Shown piece by piece: positions 1 through 9,279 of a stretch of DNA of 64,000 bases. How positions within the stretch are numbered: position 1 is the stretch's first letter; every line of letters begins with the position of its first letter. The stretch comes from Oryzomicrobium terrae (lineage in GTDB: Bacteria > Pseudomonadota > Gammaproteobacteria > Burkholderiales > Rhodocyclaceae). The translations under genes and the position numbers were made by a program. The stretch covers positions 868,001 to 932,000 of the forward strand of contig NZ_CP022579.1 in assembly GCF_008274805.1 (NCBI RefSeq), given 5' to 3'. The notes beneath the pieces are model-generated. The model did not search any database, was not told the origin of the DNA, and saw nothing but the letters and a program-made list of their open reading frames with translations.

Positions 1-699
1 GGCCGCTGGACGCTGAACTGCTGGAACCCGCGCGACTTCACGGCGGACAATTATCGCCGGGTGGACGACCGGCCTTTCGGCGGCGGTCCGGGCATGGTGA
101 TGCAGCCGGCCCCCCTGGAAGCGGCGATTGCCGCGGCCAAGGCGCGTCAGCGCCAGGCCGGCGCAGCACGCAGCCGGGTGATCTACCTGTCGCCGCAAGG
201 CGCGCCCCTGACCCACGAGCGGGTCATGGCGCTGAAGGATGAACCTGGGCTGGTGCTGCTGTGCGGGCGCTACGAAGGGGTCGACGAACGGCTGCTTGAA
301 CGTTGTGTCGACGAAGAGATTTCGTTGGGGGATTTCGTCCTGTCTGGCGGCGAGATCCCGGCGATGGCCCTGATCGACGCCGTCGTCCGGCAACTGCCGG
401 GGGTGCTGAACGATGCCGCTTCCGCCGTGGAAGACTCGTTCGTCACGGGGCTGCTGGATTGCCCCCACTACACCCGCCCCGAGGTGTACGAAGAGATGCC
501 GGTGCCGGCGGTGCTGCTGTCCGGCAACCACAAGGAAATTCGCCGCTGGCGCCTGAAAATGGCGCTCAAGCGAACCCGGGAACGCCGCCCGGAGCTTCTC
601 GCGAAGCTGAAGGCAAGTCGGCCGCTTTCGGCCGAAGAAGCGCATCTGCTCGCAGAAATCGAGCGGGAGGCCGCCCAGGCGGAATCCCCCTCGGCGTAA
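1..699 (+). CDS. trmD: tRNA (guanine-N1)-methyltransferase TrmD, 5' end cut off
   Basis: SPOUT-family methyltransferase that makes m1G37 in tRNAs using S-adenosylmethionine. The reading frame is open from base 1, so the true start lies left of the window; roughly 20-25 N-terminal residues are missing compared with the usual length near 250. Visible family motifs are NCWNPRDF and [11 protein letters not shown] near the start, [10 protein letters not shown], and GDFVLSGGE, which belong to the trefoil-knot SAM site and its catalytic region. The basic, charged C-terminus is normal for the family. rplS follows 71 bases downstream, the standard trmD-rplS order. Confidence 0.96.
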   Translation, partial: GRWTLNCWNPRDFTADNYRRVDDRPFGGGPGMVMQPAPLEAAIAAAKARQRQAGAARSRVIYLSPQGAPLTHERVMALKDEPGLVLLCGRYEGVDERLLERCVDEEISLGDFVLSGGEIPAMALIDAVVRQLPGVLNDAASAVEDSFVTGLLDCPHYTRPEVYEEMPVPAVLLSGNHKEIRRWRLKMALKRTRERRPELLAKLKASRPLSAEEAHLLAEIEREAAQAESPSA

Positions 700-770
700 G
701 GCGAGCAGCTCTGCGGTCGATACAAACGGGTCGTATCACAGCAGTCTTCCCGTCCAACAAGGAGTTCGAC

Positions 771-1136
771 ATGAACCTGATCCAGCAACTGGAACAAGAA
801 GAAATCGCCCGTCTGGGCAAGACCATCCCCAACTACGCTCCCGGCGACACCGTGATCGTCCAGGTGAAGGTCAAGGAAGGTAACCGCGAGCGTCTGCAGG
901 CTTACGAAGGCGTGGTTATCGCCAAGCGTAACCGCGGCCTCAACTCCTCCGTCATCGTCCGTAAGATCTCTTCCGGCGAAGGCGTGGAGCGGACGTTCCA
1001 GATCTACTCCCCCCTGGTCGCTTCGATTGAAGTGAAGCGCCGCGGTGATGTGCGTCGCGCCAAGCTGTACTACCTGCGCGACCGCTCCGGCAAGTCTGCC
1101 CGGATCAAGGAAAAGCTCGAGCGTCGCCAGGGCTGA
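771..1136 (+). CDS. rplS: 50S ribosomal protein L19
   Basis: L19 sits at the 30S-50S interface of the ribosome. The 121-residue product (family about 115-125) begins [12 protein letters not shown] and carries the family stretches [29 protein letters not shown] and [11 protein letters not shown]. The ATG is preceded by a good AAGGAG site at 759-764. It is the last gene of the trmD operon: a strong intrinsic terminator follows 57 bases downstream. The alternative frame that is open across the end of trmD into this gene is not coding on its own. Confidence 0.97.
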   Translation: MNLIQQLEQEEIARLGKTIPNYAPGDTVIVQVKVKEGNRERLQAYEGVVIAKRNRGLNSSVIVRKISSGEGVERTFQIYSPLVASIEVKRRGDVRRAKLYYLRDRSGKSARIKEKLERRQG

Positions 1137-1192
1137 TGCCCCGCAGCCAGGCCCCGGATTCGTTCCGGCGGCCCGGCTGCGACGACGTGACG

Positions 1193-1226
1193 GGGCCCCC
1201 GGGAAACCGGGGGCCCTGTTTTTTTT
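1193..1226 (+). terminator. Rho-independent terminator after rplS
   Basis: Perfect 10-bp stem, GGGCCCCCGG pairing with CCGGGGGCCC, closed by a GAAA tetraloop and followed by TG and eight T. It ends the trmD-rplS transcript. Confidence 0.9.
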
Positions 1227-1322
1227 GTCCGTCGCCCTCAGCGACCAACCTGGCGCCTGGTCCACAACCGGTCATGCTGGGCGATCGTCCCCGACGCTGG
1301 CTAGTGTTCGCCGGGGTGACCT

Positions 1323-1389
1323 GCGACAACATGTCGCCCCGGGTTGCGGCCCTGTGTCGCAGGGCCGGGCCGGCGCTTCTTCCTATACT
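1323..1389 (+). promoter_or_regulatory. Putative regulated promoter of the copper receptor gene
   Basis: A -10 like hexamer TATACT (1384-1389) lies 35 bases before the receptor ATG, with no recognisable -35 at the right distance. Upstream are a perfect 6-3-6 inverted repeat GCGACA-ACA-TGTCGC (1323-1337) and a 7-bp hairpin GGCCCTG-TGTCG-CAGGGCC (1348-1366), which repeats the TGTCGC word. The palindrome could be an operator for an activator or repressor. Which one is not known from the sequence. Confidence 0.4.
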
Positions 1390-1423
1390 CCGCCCCTTGT
1401 TTTCACGACAAGGGAGCGAGGAT

Positions 1424-3487
1424 ATGACCCCATTACACGGGACCCGGCGACACGGGCCCACCCGGATCGCCCTGGCGGTGGCCCTGGCCTGCGCCGCGCC
1501 GGCCCTGCTGGCGCAGACGGTGGCGAGCCAGCAGCAGACCGTGGCGGCCGCCGACAAGGCGGCCACCCTGGACGAAGTGGTGGTGACCGCCGAGCGCATG
1601 GATACGCCGCTCACCGTGGTCACCGATCCCCGGGCGCCGCGCCAGCCGGTACCGGCCCAGGACGGCGCCGACATCCTCAAGACCATCCCCGGCTTCTCGG
1701 TGATCCGCAAGGGCGGCACCGACGGCGACCCGGTGCTGCGCGGCCTGGCCGGCTCGCGCCTGAACATCCTGCTCGACGGCGAGCAGATCCTGGGCGGCTG
1801 CGGCGGGCGCATGGACCCGCCCACGGCCTACGTCTTCCCCGAGTCCTACGACAGCTTGCGCGTCATCAAGGGGCCCCAGACGGTGCAATGGGGGCCGGGC
1901 AATGCGGCCGGGACGGTGCTGTTCGAACGCAACTGGCCGCGCTGGCCCGCCGCCGGCGCCAAGTTCTACGGTAGCGCCCTGGTGGGCAGCTTCGGCCGCA
2001 ACGACGAGATGGCCGATTTCCAGATCGGCAACACCCAGGCCTACGCCAAGGTGGTGGGCACCCACACCCAGGCGAGCGACTACCGCGACGGCAGCGGCAC
2101 CACGGTCCATTCCAAGTACAACCGCTGGAGCGGATACGGCGCCGTGGGCCTGACCCCGGACGCCGATACCCGCATCGAGCTGTCCACCGCCGCCAGCGAT
2201 GGCGAGGCGGCCTACGCCGACCGGGGCATGGACGGCACCAAGTTCAGCCGGCAGAACGCCACCCTCAAGTTCGAGAAGCGCAACCTCTCGCCGGTGGTGC
2301 AGAAGGTCGAGGCGATCGCCTACTGGAACTACATCGACCACATCATGGACAACTACAGCCTGCGCACTGCCACGGGCACCAAGATGTTGAGCAACCCGGA
2401 TCGGGAAACCTATGGCGGGCGGGCGGCAGCCACCCTGCGCCTGGGGGAGCTGACCCAGCTGGTGCTGGGGGCGGACCATGCCACCAACATCCACACCCTG
2501 CGCACGGCCATGGGCAACGGCGTGTACGCCGTTGGCGGCGTGCCCCGGGTGGAGGACGCGCGCTTCGAGCAGACCGGCGTGTTCGGCGAGTTGACCCACT
2601 ACCTGGGCGAGAAGCAGCGCCTGATCGGCGGCCTGCGCAGCGACTTCTGGTCGGGCACGGATCACTTCAAGGTAAACGGTGCGCCCCGGGCCAGTTACGG
2701 CCAGACGCGGCGCGACACCCTGACCAGCGGCTTTTTTCGCTACGAGCAGGACTTTGCCGCCGGCCAGACCGCCTACGCCGGCCTGGGTTACGTCGAGCGT
2801 TTCCCCGACTACTGGGAGCTGGCCAAGCAGAGCCAGAACAGCAACAGCGCCTGGAACACCCGGCCGGAAAAGACCGCTCAGTTCGACACCGGCGTGCTGT
2901 GGCGCCACGGCGACTGGGACGCCACCGTGGCCGCGTTCTACGGCAAGACCGACGATTACATCCTGATCCAGAACGTCGGCAGCGGCATGGCCGCGCGCAC
3001 CCTCAGCCGCAATGTGGACGCCACCCGCTACGGCGGCGAGGCCAGTCTGGGCTACCGCTTCACGTCGTCCTGGCGCAGCGACCTGACCCTGGCCTGGGTG
3101 CGCGGCAGCAACGACACCGACGACCGCCCCCTGGCCCAGACGCCGCCCCTGGAGGCGCGCTGGAGCGTCGGCTTCGACAACGGCGTGTGGAGCGCCGGCA
3201 CCCTGACCCGGCTGGTGGCCCGCCAGGACCGTGTGGCCATCGGCCAGGGCAACATCGTCGGCCAGGACATCGGCGAGGCCGGCGGCTTTGCCGTGTTCTC
3301 GGTCAATGCCGGCTGGAAACCGAGCAAGAAGCTGCGCCTGACCGCCGGGGTGGACAACCTGTTCAACCGCACCTACGCCGAGGCCATCAGCCGGGCTGGC
3401 GCCATGGTGGCCGGCTACGGCCAGACCACCCGGGTCAACGAGCCGGGACGCACCGGCTGGCTCAAGCTGACGATCGCTCTGGAATAA
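1424..3487 (+). CDS. oprC: TonB-dependent copper receptor (OprC/NosA family)
   Basis: Outer-membrane, TonB-energised receptor of 687 residues. It has a signal peptide (residues 1-31, ending LLAQT), a TonB-box like stretch DEVVVTA near 50-56, a plug domain (IPGFSVIRKGG, LRGLAGSRLNILLDGEQ) and a 22-strand barrel ending in an aromatic-rich C-terminus. The stretch GGCGGRMDPPTAY contains a Cys-x3-Met pair (about C126 and M130) matching the copper-binding CxxxM known in OprC, so copper is the likely substrate rather than a siderophore. The ATG follows AGGGAGCGAG; an in-frame upstream extension lacks a signal peptide. It stands alone, in a window that also encodes a copper-demanding cbb3 oxidase. 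Confidence 0.88.
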   Translation: MTPLHGTRRHGPTRIALAVALACAAPALLAQTVASQQQTVAAADKAATLDEVVVTAERMDTPLTVVTDPRAPRQPVPAQDGADILKTIPGFSVIRKGGTDGDPVLRGLAGSRLNILLDGEQILGGCGGRMDPPTAYVFPESYDSLRVIKGPQTVQWGPGNAAGTVLFERNWPRWPAAGAKFYGSALVGSFGRNDEMADFQIGNTQAYAKVVGTHTQASDYRDGSGTTVHSKYNRWSGYGAVGLTPDADTRIELSTAASDGEAAYADRGMDGTKFSRQNATLKFEKRNLSPVVQKVEAIAYWNYIDHIMDNYSLRTATGTKMLSNPDRETYGGRAAATLRLGELTQLVLGADHATNIHTLRTAMGNGVYAVGGVPRVEDARFEQTGVFGELTHYLGEKQRLIGGLRSDFWSGTDHFKVNGAPRASYGQTRRDTLTSGFFRYEQDFAAGQTAYAGLGYVERFPDYWELAKQSQNSNSAWNTRPEKTAQFDTGVLWRHGDWDATVAAFYGKTDDYILIQNVGSGMAARTLSRNVDATRYGGEASLGYRFTSSWRSDLTLAWVRGSNDTDDRPLAQTPPLEARWSVGFDNGVWSAGTLTRLVARQDRVAIGQGNIVGQDIGEAGGFAVFSVNAGWKPSKKLRLTAGVDNLFNRTYAEAISRAGAMVAGYGQTTRVNEPGRTGWLKLTIALE

Positions 3488-3527
3488 GGGCGAAACAAGG
3501 CCGGGTAAAGAGCGCTGGCGAGCACTG

Positions 3528-3642
3528 GCCTAAACCCCGCGCCAATAGGCGATCTTCGAGGTGGTGCCTCGGAGAACAAGGATTGGCGCGGTGTTTCAGG
3601 CATATGCCGTGAAGAACGCCTATTGGCGCGGGGTTTGGCTGG
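3528..3642. repeat. Dispersed TGGCGCGGGGTTT repeat, locus A (three copies)
   Basis: Copy 1 is inverted (3532-3551) and is a perfect 20-bp match to the reverse complement of copy 3 (3617-3636, CGCCTATTGGCGCGGGGTTT). Copy 2 (3582-3609) reads ATTGGCGCGGTGTTTCAGG. Copies 2 and 3 are direct and their cores start exactly 40 bases apart. With the terminator further right, this is all I see in the 379-base gap between oprC and folE2; no gene is apparent. Confidence 0.75.
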
Positions 3643-3804
3643 GTACTGCCTCAGCCGCCCCGCATTGGCGGGCGGCGACGGAGGGGGCGGGCAACCATTT
3701 CGGTGTCCATGGTGCTACTAGCTGCGCTTCTGCGGACCGCCGGGACGGATCGCGGTCGATTCGATACCCGTGCCGGCCGCGTTGTTTGCGCAGATCCTGG
3801 CAAC

Positions 3805-3834
3805 AAAAAACCCAGCCACCGGGCTGGGTTTTTT
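3805..3834. terminator. Bidirectional terminator between oprC and folE2
   Basis: AAAAAACCCAGCC pairs with GGCTGGGTTTTTT around a four-base loop. The A run on one side and the T run on the other make it work for the plus-strand receptor gene and the minus-strand folE2. Confidence 0.88.
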
Positions 3835-3866
3835 GTGGGCTGCCGCCGCTGCGGCCAGGGGCGAAC

Positions 3867-4673
3867 TCAGCCCTGGCGCTTGTCGCGCTCGATCAGGGCG
3901 TAGGCCGAGTGGTTGTGGATCGACTCGAAGTTCTCCGATTCGGCCACGTAGGCCACCACGCGGGGTTCGGCGTTGAGGCGGGCGGCCACGTCGCGAACCA
4001 TGTCCTCGACGAACTTCGGGTTGTCGTAGGCGCGCTCGGTGACGAACTTCTCGTCCGGGCGCTTCAGCAGGCCGTACAGCTCGCAGGAAGCCTCATCCTC
4101 CACCAGGCGCACCAGTTCCTCGATCCACAGGTGGCCGTCCAGCTCGGCGGTGATGGTGACGTGGGAGCGCTGGTTGTGGGCGCCGTAGTCGGAAATCTTC
4201 TTCGAGCAGGGGCACAGGCTGGTCACCGGCACCACCACCTTGAGCGAGAACGACACCTGGCCGTTACGGATGTCGCCGATGAAGGTGACGTCGTAGTCGA
4301 GCAGGCTCTGCACGCCGGATACTGGCGCGGTCTTGTTGATGAAGTAGGGGAAGTTCATCTCGATGTGGCCGGTTTCGGCCTCGAGACGCTGGACCATGTC
4401 GCGCAGCATGGCCGGAAAGGATTCCACCGAGATCTCGCGCTCGCGGGAGTTGAGGATCTCCACGAAGCGGGACATGTGGGTGCCCTTGAAGTTGTGTGGC
4501 AGGCCCACGTACATGTTGAAGGTGGCCACGGTGTGCTGCACGTCGCCGCTGCGGTCGCTGATCTGGACCGGGTGGCGGATCGACTTGATGCCGACCTTGT
4601 TGATCGCCAGCTGCCGGGTGTCGGCGGAAGACTGGACGTCGGGGATGGCGAGATGCTGGGGGGTAGAAGTCAT
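3867..4673 (-). CDS. folE2: GTP cyclohydrolase FolE2 (type IB)
   Basis: Makes 7,8-dihydroneopterin triphosphate from GTP, the first step toward folate (and queuosine) precursors. FolE2 is the type IB enzyme, which can use metals other than zinc and often replaces FolE under zinc limitation. The 268-residue product has the family stretches [39 protein letters not shown] (with the metal-binding Cys) and [10 protein letters not shown]. The start is ATG at 4673. It lies 116 bases downstream of dxs on the same strand but has its own palindromic upstream sequence, so it may have a separate promoter. queG elsewhere in the window belongs to the queuosine pathway that uses the same precursor. Confidence 0.95.
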   Translation of the reverse strand: MTSTPQHLAIPDVQSSADTRQLAINKVGIKSIRHPVQISDRSGDVQHTVATFNMYVGLPHNFKGTHMSRFVEILNSREREISVESFPAMLRDMVQRLEAETGHIEMNFPYFINKTAPVSGVQSLLDYDVTFIGDIRNGQVSFSLKVVVPVTSLCPCSKKISDYGAHNQRSHVTITAELDGHLWIEELVRLVEDEASCELYGLLKRPDEKFVTERAYDNPKFVEDMVRDVAARLNAEPRVVAYVAESENFESIHNHSAYALIERDKRQG

Positions 4674-4692
4674 TTTTTTAACCTAACGGCCT

Positions 4693-4712
4693 ATGTTAGT
4701 GAAGGCTAACAT
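4693..4712. promoter_or_regulatory. Inverted repeat upstream of folE2, possible operator
   Basis: ATGTTAG, six bases, then CTAACAT: a perfect 7-bp inverted repeat 20-39 bases before the folE2 start codon, with a further CTAAC at 4683-4687. AT-rich palindromes in this place are typical of metalloregulator sites, and folE2 is Zur-controlled in many bacteria. The match to a Zur box is not close, so the regulator is inferred from context only. Confidence 0.35.
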
Positions 4713-4789
4713 GGGGAGTGTAAATACCGAAGCAAATTACTCAACTATTGCCGCCATGGCGCCAGGCTATCGGCGGGCGAGCCAAAGGG

Positions 4790-6631
4790 TCATGCGCCTT
4801 TCAGCGCGGCGACGATGCCCTGGGCGTCGAGGCCGATTTCAGCCAGCAACTGGCTCTGGTCGCCATGGTCGATGAAGCGGTCGGGCAGGCCGAGGCGGGT
4901 CAGGGGCACGTTCAGGCCGCGCTCCTCCAGCACCCGGGCCACTTCGCTGCCGGCCCCGCCAATGGTGGCGTTCTCTTCCAGCACCACCAGCCGCGCGTGG
5001 CTGCGCGCCAGTTGTTCGACCAGGTCGGCGTCGAGGGGCTTGATGAAGCGCATGTTGGCCACGGTGGCATCCAGTTCCTCGGCGGCTGCGAGCGCCGGGC
5101 CGACCAGGCTGCCGAAAGCGAGCAGGGCGATGTCGCGGCCCTGGCGGCGGATCTCGCCCTTGCCCAGGGGCAGGGTGGCCAGGTCGCCGCCCGGGGCCAC
5201 GCCCAGGCCGCTGCCGCGCGGGTAGCGCACCGCCGCCGGCCCCGGGTATTGGTAGGCGGTGGTGAGCATGGCGCGGCACTCGGCCTCGTCGGCCGGAGCC
5301 ATCACCACCATGTTGGGGATGCAGGCCAGGAACGACAGGTCGAAGGCGCCGTGGTGGGTCGCGCCGTCGGCACCGACCAGGCCGCCCCGGTCGATGGCGA
5401 AGGTGACGTCCAGGTTCTGCAGGGCCACGTCGTGGACCAGCTGGTCGTAGGCGCGCTGCAGGAAGGTGGAGTAGATCGCCACCACCGGCTTGAGACCCTC
5501 GCAGGCCAGACCGGCGGCGAAGGTCACGGCGTGCTGTTCGGCGATGCCGACATCGAAATAGCGCTGCGGATACTGCTCGGCGAACTTGACCAGGCCCGAG
5601 CCCTCGCGCATCGCCGGGGTAATGCCCACCAGGCGTTCGTCGGAGGCCGCCATGTCGCATAGCCAGGTGCCGAAGATCGAGGTGTAGGTCGGCTTGCCGC
5701 CGCCCTTGCCGCCCTGGATGCCGTTTTCGGTGTCGAACTTGGAAACGCCGTGGTAGAGCACCGGATCGGCTTCGGCCAGCTTGTAGCCCTGGCCCTTCCG
5801 CGTCACCACGTGAAGGAAGATCGGCCCGGTCAGGCTCTTCAGGTTCTCCAGGGTGGGGATCAGGGCGTCCAGGTCGTGGCCGTCGATGGGGCCGAAGTAG
5901 GTGAAGCCGAATTCCTCGAACAGGGTGCCCGGGTTGAGCATGCCCTTCATGTGCTCTTCGGCGCGGCGCGCCAGTTCGAGCAGGGGCGGAGCTACGCCGA
6001 GGACCTTTTCAGCGCCGCGCCGGGCGGCGTTGTAGGTGCGGCCGGAGAGCAGGCGCACCAGGTACTTGTTGAGCGCCCCCACCGGCGGCGAGATCGACAT
6101 CTCGTTGTCGTTGAGGATGACCAGCAGGTTGGCGTCGGTGACCCCGGCGTTGTTGAGCGCCTCGAAGGCCTGGCCGGCGCTCATGGCGCCATCGCCGATG
6201 ATCGCCACGGTGCGCCGTTCCTCGCCCTTGAGCTTGGCCGCCAGGGCCATGCCCAGGGCGGCGGAGATCGAGGTGGAGGAGTGGCCGACGCCGAAGGTGT
6301 CGTACTCGCTCTCGCAGCGCTTGGGAAAGCCCGACAGCCCGTGGTACTGGCGCAAGGTAGCCATGCGCTCGCGGCGGCCGGTGAGGATCTTGTGCGGGTA
6401 GGTCTGATGGCCCACGTCCCACACCAGCCGGTCCTCCGGGGTATTGAACACGGCGTGCAGGGCGATGGTCAGCTCCACCGTGCCCAGGTTGGACGACAGG
6501 TGGCCGCCGGTGCGCGACACCGAGTCGAGGAGGTAGGCCCGCAGTTCGTCGGCGAGGCTTTTCAGCTGCTTGCGATCGAGCCGGCGCAGGTCGGCGGGCT
6601 GGTCGATGGTGGGAAGGAGGGGGGTGGTCAT
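4790..6631 (-). CDS. dxs: 1-deoxy-D-xylulose-5-phosphate synthase
   Basis: Thiamine-diphosphate enzyme that condenses pyruvate and glyceraldehyde 3-phosphate, the entry step of the MEP isoprenoid pathway. The 613-residue product is full length (E. coli 620). Motifs seen in order: [29 protein letters not shown], the ThDP-binding [28 protein letters not shown], and the transketolase pyrimidine domain [18 protein letters not shown]. It lies 51 bases downstream of ispA on the same strand, forming xseB-ispA-dxs, the usual proteobacterial arrangement that couples the first step and prenyl chain elongation. ispH, the last MEP step, is also in this window. Confidence 0.97.
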   Translation of the reverse strand: MTTPLLPTIDQPADLRRLDRKQLKSLADELRAYLLDSVSRTGGHLSSNLGTVELTIALHAVFNTPEDRLVWDVGHQTYPHKILTGRRERMATLRQYHGLSGFPKRCESEYDTFGVGHSSTSISAALGMALAAKLKGEERRTVAIIGDGAMSAGQAFEALNNAGVTDANLLVILNDNEMSISPPVGALNKYLVRLLSGRTYNAARRGAEKVLGVAPPLLELARRAEEHMKGMLNPGTLFEEFGFTYFGPIDGHDLDALIPTLENLKSLTGPIFLHVVTRKGQGYKLAEADPVLYHGVSKFDTENGIQGGKGGGKPTYTSIFGTWLCDMAASDERLVGITPAMREGSGLVKFAEQYPQRYFDVGIAEQHAVTFAAGLACEGLKPVVAIYSTFLQRAYDQLVHDVALQNLDVTFAIDRGGLVGADGATHHGAFDLSFLACIPNMVVMAPADEAECRAMLTTAYQYPGPAAVRYPRGSGLGVAPGGDLATLPLGKGEIRRQGRDIALLAFGSLVGPALAAAEELDATVANMRFIKPLDADLVEQLARSHARLVVLEENATIGGAGSEVARVLEERGLNVPLTRLGLPDRFIDHGDQSQLLAEIGLDAQGIVAALKGA

Positions 6632-6682
6632 GACCGCAGGACTACAGCGTGGCGCACGTGGCGGGCGTCGGGGAGGCCCGCC

Positions 6683-7594
6683 TCAATAGCGACGGTGGGT
6701 GATGAACCCGGTGAGCTGGCGCAGCCGTTCGGCCCGTTCGCCGAAGGGTTCGAGCGCCGCCAGGGCATCGGATTGCAGGGATTCGGCCAGGTCCTGGGCG
6801 CCGCTCAGGCCGAGCAGGCTGACGTAGGTCGGTTTTTCGGCGGCGGCATCCTTGCCCGCCGTCTTGCCCAGGGTGGCGGTGCTGGCGGTGCAGTCGAGGA
6901 TGTCGTCCACTACCTGGAAGAGCAGTCCGGCGCGCTTGGCGAAGTGGTCGAGACGCTGCCGGTCGGCGGCGTCCATGGGCGCGCCGGCCAGGGCGCCGAG
7001 CAGCACGGCGGCGCGGATCAGGGCACCGGTCTTCAACACGTGCATCAGTTCCAGCTCGGGCTGGGTCAGGGGCTTGCCCACCGAGGCCAGGTCGATGGCC
7101 TGGCCGCCGGCCATGCCCTGGGAGCCGGAGGCGTGGGCGAGCAGGGCGACCATCTCCAGCTGCACCGCCGGAGGGGCGATGGGCTCCCGGGCGAGCAGTT
7201 CGAAGGCCAGGGTCTGCAGGGCGTCGCCCACCAGCAGGGCGGTGGGCTCGTCGTATTCGACGTGGCAGGTGGGACGGCCGCGGCGCAGCACGTCGTCGTC
7301 CATGCACGGCAAATCGTCATGGACCAGAGAATAGGCGTGGATCAGTTCGACGGCGCTGGCCGCGACCTCCAGGGCGTCTACCGGGGCGCCGCTGATCTCG
7401 CCGGCGGCAAAGGCGAGCAGGGGGCGCACCCGTTTGCCGCCGCCCAGGACGGCGTAGCGCATGGCGTCGTGCAGCCGGGCCGGCGTCTGGCCGGCGCCGG
7501 GCAGCAGGCGGGCCAGGGCGTGCTCGGTGCGTGCCTGCACCGCGGCCATCCAGTCGGGGAAGGGCGTGGGGGGGGCGAGGTGGGGCGTGCTCAT
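6683..7594 (-). CDS. ispA: Farnesyl diphosphate synthase
   Basis: Trans-prenyltransferase that joins IPP with DMAPP and then GPP to give farnesyl diphosphate for quinones and undecaprenyl carriers. The 303-residue product shows the first Asp-rich motif VHDDLPCMDDDVLRRG (DDxxxxD, with the two residues in the spacer typical of FPP synthases of bacteria), GGKRVRP for IPP binding, GGQAIDLAS, and the second Asp-rich motif FQVVDDILD. Its ATG overlaps the xseB stop by four bases (ATGA), indicating translational coupling. Confidence 0.96.
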   Translation of the reverse strand: MSTPHLAPPTPFPDWMAAVQARTEHALARLLPGAGQTPARLHDAMRYAVLGGGKRVRPLLAFAAGEISGAPVDALEVAASAVELIHAYSLVHDDLPCMDDDVLRRGRPTCHVEYDEPTALLVGDALQTLAFELLAREPIAPPAVQLEMVALLAHASGSQGMAGGQAIDLASVGKPLTQPELELMHVLKTGALIRAAVLLGALAGAPMDAADRQRLDHFAKRAGLLFQVVDDILDCTASTATLGKTAGKDAAAEKPTYVSLLGLSGAQDLAESLQSDALAALEPFGERAERLRQLTGFITHRRY

Positions 7595-7881
7595 GCCGGG
7601 GTGCCTGTGGGCGGCGCCAGGTCGCGCAGGGCGCCGGCTTCGAGCACCTGGATGCGCTGTTCGGCGTCCGCCAGTTGGCCTTGGCAGTGCTTGAGCAACT
7701 CCATGCCGCGGCGATAGGCTTCGAGGGATTCTTCCAGCGGCAATTGGCCGCCTTCCATACCCTGGACCAGTCGTTCCAGCTCGGCCAGGGCGTCCTCGAA
7801 TTTCGGCGGAGCGGCAGGGGCCGAGGCCGCCGGGTCGGGCGACTTCGCTGCTTTCCGAGGGGGGGTGCCGGTTTGATCCAT
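7591..7881 (-). CDS. xseB: Exodeoxyribonuclease VII small subunit
   Basis: Small subunit of the ssDNA-specific exonuclease VII; it binds the coiled-coil region of XseA, which is not in this window. 96 residues, with an alanine/proline-rich N-terminal leader before the family core FEDALAELERLVQGMEGGQL, PLEESLEAYRRGMELLKHC and ADAEQRIQVLE. First gene of xseB-ispA-dxs. A perfect FNR-type box covers its start codon. Confidence 0.93.
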   Translation of the reverse strand: MDQTGTPPRKAAKSPDPAASAPAAPPKFEDALAELERLVQGMEGGQLPLEESLEAYRRGMELLKHCQGQLADAEQRIQVLEAGALRDLAPPTGTPA

Positions 7882-7886
7882 ATCAA
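7873..7886. promoter_or_regulatory. Perfect FNR-type box over the xseB start codon
   Basis: TTGATCCATATCAA matches the FNR consensus (TTGAT-N4-ATCAA) in all ten fixed bases. It covers the xseB ATG (7879-7881) and lies 149-162 bases before the divergent Rieske-protein ATG. For the plus strand a class II +1 would fall near 7921, but the -10 there is poor. A bound regulator could repress xseB-ispA-dxs. Part of the match is coding, so chance is possible. Confidence 0.45.
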
Positions 7887-8034
7887 CAGGGTCGGGGAAA
7901 CGCGGAAACGTACCGTAAAAAAAGGCTTTTGGTCAAATTGGAACCCGGCTAAAATCCCGCCTCCCTGTTGTTTTCACAGATTTTTTCGGCATTTCATTTT
8001 GTTTGTGCCCAGGGCTGATTCTGGAGGTCCGGCT

Positions 8035-9147
8035 ATGTCCGACATCGCTACCCGCATGCAACTTGCACCGGCAGTCTCCCAACTGCCGGTGGACTGGTAT
8101 TTCGACGAGAAGCTTTTCGAATTGGAGAAAAAGCTGCTCTTCGATGCCGGTCCGGGGTACGTCGGTCACCAGCTGATGGTGCCGGAAGCGGGCAACTACC
8201 GTTCCCTGGAATGGGCCGACCACGGCCGCATGCTGGTCAACAACGCCGACCAGGGCACCTGGCTGATGTCCAACATCTGCCGCCACCGCCAGGCGATCAT
8301 GCTGCAGGGGTCGGGCACCCTCGATTCGACCATCGTCTGCCCGATCCACCGCTGGACCTACGACCGCCAGGGTGAGCTGATCGGCGCCCCGCACTTTCCT
8401 CAGAACCCCTGCCTGAACCTGAACAAGGTGCAGCTGCAGAACTGGAACGGCCTGCTCTTCCAGGGCCCCCGCGACGTAGCCGCCGACCTGGCGGGCATGA
8501 AGGTGGCCGGTGAATTCGATTTTTCCGGCTACAAGCTCGACCGGGTCGAGTTGCACGAGTGCAACTACAACTGGAAGACCTTCATCGAGGTGTACCTGGA
8601 GGACTACCACGTCGCCCCCTACCACCCGGGCCTGGGCAACTTCGTCACCTGCGACGACCTGACCTGGCAGTTCGGCGACTGGTACTCGGTGCAGAAGGTG
8701 GGCATCACCTCCCTGCTCAAGGAAGGCTCGCCGGTCTATGGCCGCTGGCAAAAGGCGGTGCGCGACTACTACGCCGACCGGGGTGAGACGCCGCGCCAGG
8801 GGGCGGTGTGGCTGACCTACTTCCCCAATATCATGGTCGAGTGGTACCCCCACGTGCTGGTGGTATCCCAGCTGATTCCCCAGGACGTGAACAAGACCCT
8901 CAACGTGGTGGAGTTCTACTACCCGGAGGAGATCGTCGATTTCGAGCGCGAGTTCATCGAGGCCGAGCAGGCCGCCTACATGGAAACCGCCATCGAGGAC
9001 GACGACATCGGCGAGCGCATGGACCGGGGCCGCTACGCCCTGATGAAGGAAGGGCGCAACGAAGTCGGTCCCTACCAGAGTCCGATGGAAGACGGCATGC
9101 AGCACTTCCACGAGTTCTACCGCCAGCTGATCGTCCCCCACCTGTAA
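8035..9147 (+). CDS. Rieske non-heme iron oxygenase, alpha-subunit type
   Basis: 370 residues with both halves of a ring-hydroxylating oxygenase alpha subunit. The N-terminal Rieske [2Fe-2S] site is C-R-H, then 17 residues, then C-P-I-H (near residues 83-104). The C-terminal catalytic domain has the mononuclear iron motif in YLEDYHVAPYH (D, H-x4-H). ATG 8035 follows GGAGG at good spacing; a longer upstream frame has no start site of its own. No reductase, ferredoxin or beta subunit gene is adjacent, so the substrate and electron donor cannot be inferred. It is divergent from xseB. I know of no firm function for this orphan type. Confidence 0.85.
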   Translation: MSDIATRMQLAPAVSQLPVDWYFDEKLFELEKKLLFDAGPGYVGHQLMVPEAGNYRSLEWADHGRMLVNNADQGTWLMSNICRHRQAIMLQGSGTLDSTIVCPIHRWTYDRQGELIGAPHFPQNPCLNLNKVQLQNWNGLLFQGPRDVAADLAGMKVAGEFDFSGYKLDRVELHECNYNWKTFIEVYLEDYHVAPYHPGLGNFVTCDDLTWQFGDWYSVQKVGITSLLKEGSPVYGRWQKAVRDYYADRGETPRQGAVWLTYFPNIMVEWYPHVLVVSQLIPQDVNKTLNVVEFYYPEEIVDFEREFIEAEQAAYMETAIEDDDIGERMDRGRYALMKEGRNEVGPYQSPMEDGMQHFHEFYRQLIVPHL

Positions 9148-9279
9148 GCCGCGTGGGCGGGGGCGGCGCTTGCCGCCGCTCCCGCCCTTGCGCGCATACG
9201 CCACGGGGCGCCGGTGTTGTGGCCAGGCAGTGCGCTGGCCGTACAATCCGGCGCCCCGTTTCATTTTTGGAGTCCGCCC

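Noticed and set aside
303..770. Plus-strand frame through the 3' half of trmD and into the rplS leader
   Set aside because: Arg-rich out-of-frame translation of trmD; only its in-frame rplS part from 771 is real.
5750..7717. 655-codon plus-strand frame opposite dxs and ispA
   Set aside because: Mirror of the two minus-strand genes; no RBS or protein features.
9217..9247. Possible promoter TTGTGG / TACAAT before the DMT transporter gene
   Set aside because: Spacing of 19 bases and weak -35; not listed as a feature.
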